From: CAZXPA01 sp964642485
GTDB taxonomy: Bacteria; Patescibacteriota; Patescibacteriia; UBA2591; UBA6264
Length of the DNA stretch: 8,012 nucleotides
Assembly (NCBI GenBank): GCA_964642485.1
Contig: CAZXPA010000031.1
Location: 1-8,012 of the forward strand
Direction: 5' to 3'
Every line of letters starts with the position of its first letter. Position 1 is the stretch's first letter. Position numbers and translations under genes: made by a program. Below are positions 5,783 through 8,012 of this stretch, piece after piece. The notes beneath the pieces are model-generated. The model was not told the origin of the DNA. It saw only the letters and a list, made by a program, of their open reading frames with translations, and ran no database searches.

Positions 5783-5801
5783 CCAGCTGCTTCGCAGCTG
5801 G
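5783..5801 (+). repeat. Perfect 8-bp palindrome between P2 and P4 of rnpB
   Basis: CCAGCTGC (5783-5790) and GCAGCTGG (5794-5801) enclose TTC. It begins right after the 3' strand of P2 and ends five bases before CAGAATTCGG, the 3' strand of P4. In most bacterial RNase P RNAs this joint is a few unpaired bases. The CTGCTTCGCAG core is identical to that in the P3 hairpin. Confidence 0.75.
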
Positions 5802-5816
5802 GATACAGAATTCGGC

Positions 5817-6251
5817 TTACTGCCTACTTAAGTCTCCACTTGTGTTCTCATCAATCACCTGATTAACCAATCTGTCAGCTTGTTTGTTTTTTTCTCTGGG
5901 TATGTAATAATAATTGACTTTTTTAAAAGATTGAGATAAATTCCAAACTTTAATAAACAAGAAACCCAAGTCTGGGTTTTTTATTTTATACTTATGATTT
6001 AATTGTTCAACTATTAATTGACTATCTAAATAACAATCAACCTCGTTAGCTTTTAAGCTTTTAGCCTTTTGTAAACCTAAAATTAAAGCCTCATATTCAG
6101 CCTGATTATTAGTTGCTTTTTTTAAAAACTTGGCTGCTTTTTTTATCACTCTCTTTCGACTATCACAAATAACTACTCCGCAGCCAGCTGGCCCAGGATT
6201 GTCACGCGCCCCTCCATCGGTATAAATAATCAGCTTGTCATACTTCTTCAT
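5817..6251 (-). CDS. rnhA: Ribonuclease HI-family protein
   Basis: This 144-residue protein is a stand-alone RNase H fold that cleaves the RNA strand of RNA-DNA hybrids, such as R-loops and lagging-strand primers. The four metal-binding acidic residues can be placed: Asp12 in YTDGGARDNPGPAG, Glu52 in NNQAEYEAL, Asp76 in YLDSQLIVEQL, and Asp126 in KQADRLVN. The TDGGARDNPGPAG form and the RVT_3-like pattern match the compact RNase HI family common in bacteria without the basic handle region of E. coli RnhA; an N-terminal hybrid-binding domain is absent. The ATG at 6251 opens just before the first beta strand and is preceded by a T-rich stretch without Shine-Dalgarno. The last six codons and the stop lie antisense to the P4 and P1 3' strands of rnpB. 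recJ lies 176 bases upstream on the same strand. The rnhA symbol is by family, not by demonstrated orthology. Confidence 0.93.
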   Translation of the reverse strand: MKKYDKLIIYTDGGARDNPGPAGCGVVICDSRKRVIKKAAKFLKKATNNQAEYEALILGLQKAKSLKANEVDCYLDSQLIVEQLNHKYKIKNPDLGFLFIKVWNLSQSFKKVNYYYIPREKNKQADRLVNQVIDENTSGDLSRQ

Positions 6252-6313
6252 AAAAAATTAACTAAAATCAAAAAAACACAAAGTTAAATATATAACAAAT
6301 AAATTGCTAATCG

Positions 6314-6382
6314 TTGATTGCTGATTGTTAAGAAGTTTTACAAAATCTAAATAGTAATCAACAATAAACAATCAACAATCAA
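6314..6382. repeat. Inverted repeat in the recJ-rnhA spacer
   Basis: The 16-nt arms 6314-6329 (TTGATTGCTGATTGTT) and 6367-6382 match in inverted orientation at 15 of 16 positions around a 37-nt loop. The right side also carries direct copies of AATCAACAAT at 6356-6365 and 6370-6379. The rest of the 176-base spacer (6252-6427) is AT-rich, with ATTCG-type words at 6396-6415, and I see no promoter or terminator in it that I would defend. Confidence 0.7.
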
Positions 6383-6427
6383 TTCAATTTCTATTTTCGA
6401 ATATCTATTACGAATTTTTGATTTCGG

Positions 6428-8012
6428 TCAATCAGCTTTGCTCTTCTTTAAATCCACCACTTTCATTTGTAATTCTTGTTGGCCATTCCACTGATTAATC
6501 CCTAATTGAAAAATTATATCAGCTTTATCACCAGTCTTCAAGCCCTTCATTTTATGATTAGCGCCAAAATAAATCATTTTTCTTCCCTGGCCAACCATAA
6601 GCCGACAATGCCGACCATTTTGACCAACCATTTGAATATCATCCAGAGAAACATTCTTTATTAAAAAATTTGGCTGGAAATTGTCCCTACCAAATGGCTC
6701 AAATTTAACCAGTTCTTCATATAAGGGCCAATCAATGTCTTCTAAATTAACCTGGATATCAATCTTGATTTTCGGGATTAAAACCTCAAGTTTTAATTCT
6801 TGCCGGCCTAATTGCAAAACTTCTTTTTTAAAGCTCTCAAAATCATCTGGATTTTTTAAGGTTAGGCCAATGGCTCCGGGATGACCACCAAAACGAGCAA
6901 AATATTTTTCTACTTGTGATAAGGTTTGATGTAAATTAAAACCTGGGATTGAACGACCAGAACCAACAACTTCATCATTTTGACAAGTTAAAACAATTGC
7001 TGGTCGATTGTATTGATCAACTAATTTATTAGCGCTTAAACCTATAACTCCTCTTGGCCAATCTTTGCCTAAGGTAACTAAAATCACTTCTTTTGGCTCT
7101 AGGCCAACACTTGACTTGATTTCTTGAAAAGTTGTCTCAACTAATTGCTGCCGTTTTAAATTAAAAGAATTTAAATGCTCAGCTAATTCATCAGCCTTAA
7201 ATCTATCATCAGCTAAAATCATGTTTAAAGCCTCATCAGCATGCTTAATCCTGGCAGCAGCATTAAGCCGAGGACTAAGCTGATAAGTTATATCCCCGGT
7301 ATTAAGAGCGCCTAATTCCAAACCACTTTTTTCTATTAAAGACCTTATCCCCAAATTTGATGTCTTATTCAAAACAACTAAGCCATACTTGACTAAGGTT
7401 CTGTTTTCTCCTAACAAAGGCATATAATCAGCGACCGTCCCTAAGGCAACTAAATCAAGCAACCATTTCTCTGCCGCTTCCTTATTTTCTATTTTACATC
7501 TTTTGTCAGACAACAGGGCCTGGGCTAATTTAAAAGCCACTCCAGCTCCAGCTAAATATTTGTAAGGATATTTCTCTCGATTCAGTTGAGGATTAATTAT
7601 TGCTAGAGCCCGGGGAAGTTGTTTAGGCTGACAATGATGATCACTAACAATAACCTCTAGACCAGCTTTATTAGCCAAATCAATCTCTTCAACACTGGTT
7701 ATACCGCAATCACAGGTAATTATTAAGTTTATCCCTTGTTGAATAAAATTTTCTACTGCCTGTTTGTTTAGACCATATCCTTCTCCCTCACGATCAGGAA
7801 TATAGGTTGAAAGAAACTCAGCTCCTGAGCCTTTTAAGATAAAAAATAAAATTGCCAGAGCAGTTATTCCATCAGTGTCATAATCACCGCAAATGACAAT
7901 TTTTTCTTTTTTATCAATTGCTTGATAAATCCTGCCAACTGCTTTAACCATATCCTGAAACAAAAAAGGATCATGAAGATCCTGAGAATAATCTGGTAAT
8001 AAAAATTCATCA
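6428..8012 (-). CDS. recJ: Single-stranded-DNA exonuclease RecJ (5' partial)
   Basis: RecJ degrades single-stranded DNA 5' to 3' in recombination and repair. The frame stays open to the right edge, so the start is outside; 527 residues are visible and perhaps 30-50 are missing. The TTG at 7963 is internal, since the residues before it (LHDPF, then LFQDM) fit the RecJ pattern ahead of the first motif. In visible numbering the DHH-domain motifs are GDYDTDG (42-48), TCDCG (99-103), SDHH (123-126), GAGVAFKL (155-162) and GTVADYMPL (191-199), with SPRLNAAARI (246-255). The DHHA1 motifs are GRSIPGFNLH (352-361) and GGHPGAIG (375-382; GGHxxAAG is more usual). An OB-like domain follows from about 415. 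It ends in TGA. All expected metal ligands are present, so the enzyme is probably active. It is likely upstream of rnhA in transcription, though the 176-base spacer leaves this open. Confidence 0.95.
   Translation of the reverse strand, partial: DEFLLPDYSQDLHDPFLFQDMVKAVGRIYQAIDKKEKIVICGDYDTDGITALAILFFILKGSGAEFLSTYIPDREGEGYGLNKQAVENFIQQGINLIITCDCGITSVEEIDLANKAGLEVIVSDHHCQPKQLPRALAIINPQLNREKYPYKYLAGAGVAFKLAQALLSDKRCKIENKEAAEKWLLDLVALGTVADYMPLLGENRTLVKYGLVVLNKTSNLGIRSLIEKSGLELGALNTGDITYQLSPRLNAAARIKHADEALNMILADDRFKADELAEHLNSFNLKRQQLVETTFQEIKSSVGLEPKEVILVTLGKDWPRGVIGLSANKLVDQYNRPAIVLTCQNDEVVGSGRSIPGFNLHQTLSQVEKYFARFGGHPGAIGLTLKNPDDFESFKKEVLQLGRQELKLEVLIPKIKIDIQVNLEDIDWPLYEELVKFEPFGRDNFQPNFLIKNVSLDDIQMVGQNGRHCRLMVGQGRKMIYFGANHKMKGLKTGDKADIIFQLGINQWNGQQELQMKVVDLKKSKAD

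Larger units (their letters stand above)
5308..5835 (+). ncRNA. rnpB: RNase P RNA (bacterial type A-like), enlarged by hairpin insertions
   Basis: This is the catalytic RNA of RNase P, which removes 5' leaders from precursor tRNAs. Conserved blocks are GAGGAAAGTCCG (5379-5390), GCGAACAGAGA (5494-5504), GTGAAACGG (5565-5573), AGGCCAAACA (5595-5604), AGATAAATGAT (5768-5777) and ACAGAATTCGGCTTAC (5805-5820). P1 pairs 5308-5319 with 5823-5834 (one G-U). P2 pairs 5320-5327 with 5775-5782. P4 pairs 5384-5392 with 5811-5818 and keeps the universal bulged U (5387). P8 is CAGG/CCTG near 5436-5449. P18 has a GCGA tetraloop (5753-5756). GGT at 5731-5733 corresponds to the loop L15 motif that binds the tRNA CCA end. 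At about 527 nt it exceeds E. coli's 377 because of extra hairpins in P3, between P5 and P7, in P9, in the P16/P17 region and next to P4. No U-tract terminator is visible, so 3' trimming may define the end. The 3' end overlaps the convergent RNase HI-like gene. Confidence 0.96.

Noticed and set aside
7961..7963. TTG as the start codon of recJ
   Set aside because: The frame is open to the window edge and the residues upstream match the RecJ N-terminal pattern, so the gene is simply cut by the window.

Overview
The window looks like a chromosomal piece of an uncultured ultra-small bacterium of the Candidate Phyla Radiation (Patescibacteria, probably Parcubacteria-like). This is inferred from the AT-rich sequence, tight packing with overlapping genes, lack of clear Shine-Dalgarno sequences, and GC-rich palindromes inside genes. 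All three stop codons are used as stops (TAG for miaB and the PrsW gene, TAA for most others, TGA for recJ), so a code in which TGA is read as glycine is unlikely. No taxonomic search could be run.

Layout. Positions 1-222 (+) hold the 3' end of a miaB-type gene. It overlaps tail-to-tail with a PrsW-type membrane protease gene (191-937, -). After a short divergent spacer with an 8-bp tandem repeat comes miaA (1047-2066, +), which overlaps gatB (2055-3611, -) by 12 bases. gatB lies 2 bases downstream of a gene for a membrane sugar-phosphate transferase (3614-4993, -). The gene-free stretch 4994-5307 is largely made of nested inverted repeats and ends in a near-consensus promoter for the RNase P RNA gene rnpB (about 5308-5835, +). 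The 3' end of rnpB overlaps a convergent RNase HI-like gene (5817-6251, -). A repeat-bearing spacer separates this from recJ (6428 to the right edge, -), whose N-terminus lies outside the window.

Functions. Several genes act on tRNA: RnpB matures the 5' end, MiaA and MiaB make successive modifications of A37, and GatB belongs to the amidotransferase that makes Gln-tRNA(Gln) and/or Asn-tRNA(Asn). RNase HI and RecJ act in nucleic acid processing and repair. The sugar-phosphate transferase starts cell-surface glycan synthesis.

The most unusual signal is a set of GC-rich palindromic insertions inside essential genes: in frame in miaA (about 30 extra residues), in frame in gatB (about 20 extra residues inside the zinc-knuckle loop), and at several places in rnpB, which reaches about 527 nt against 377 in E. 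coli. This resembles the Rickettsia palindromic elements in behaviour. I see no CRISPR array, tRNA gene, transposase or defence system.
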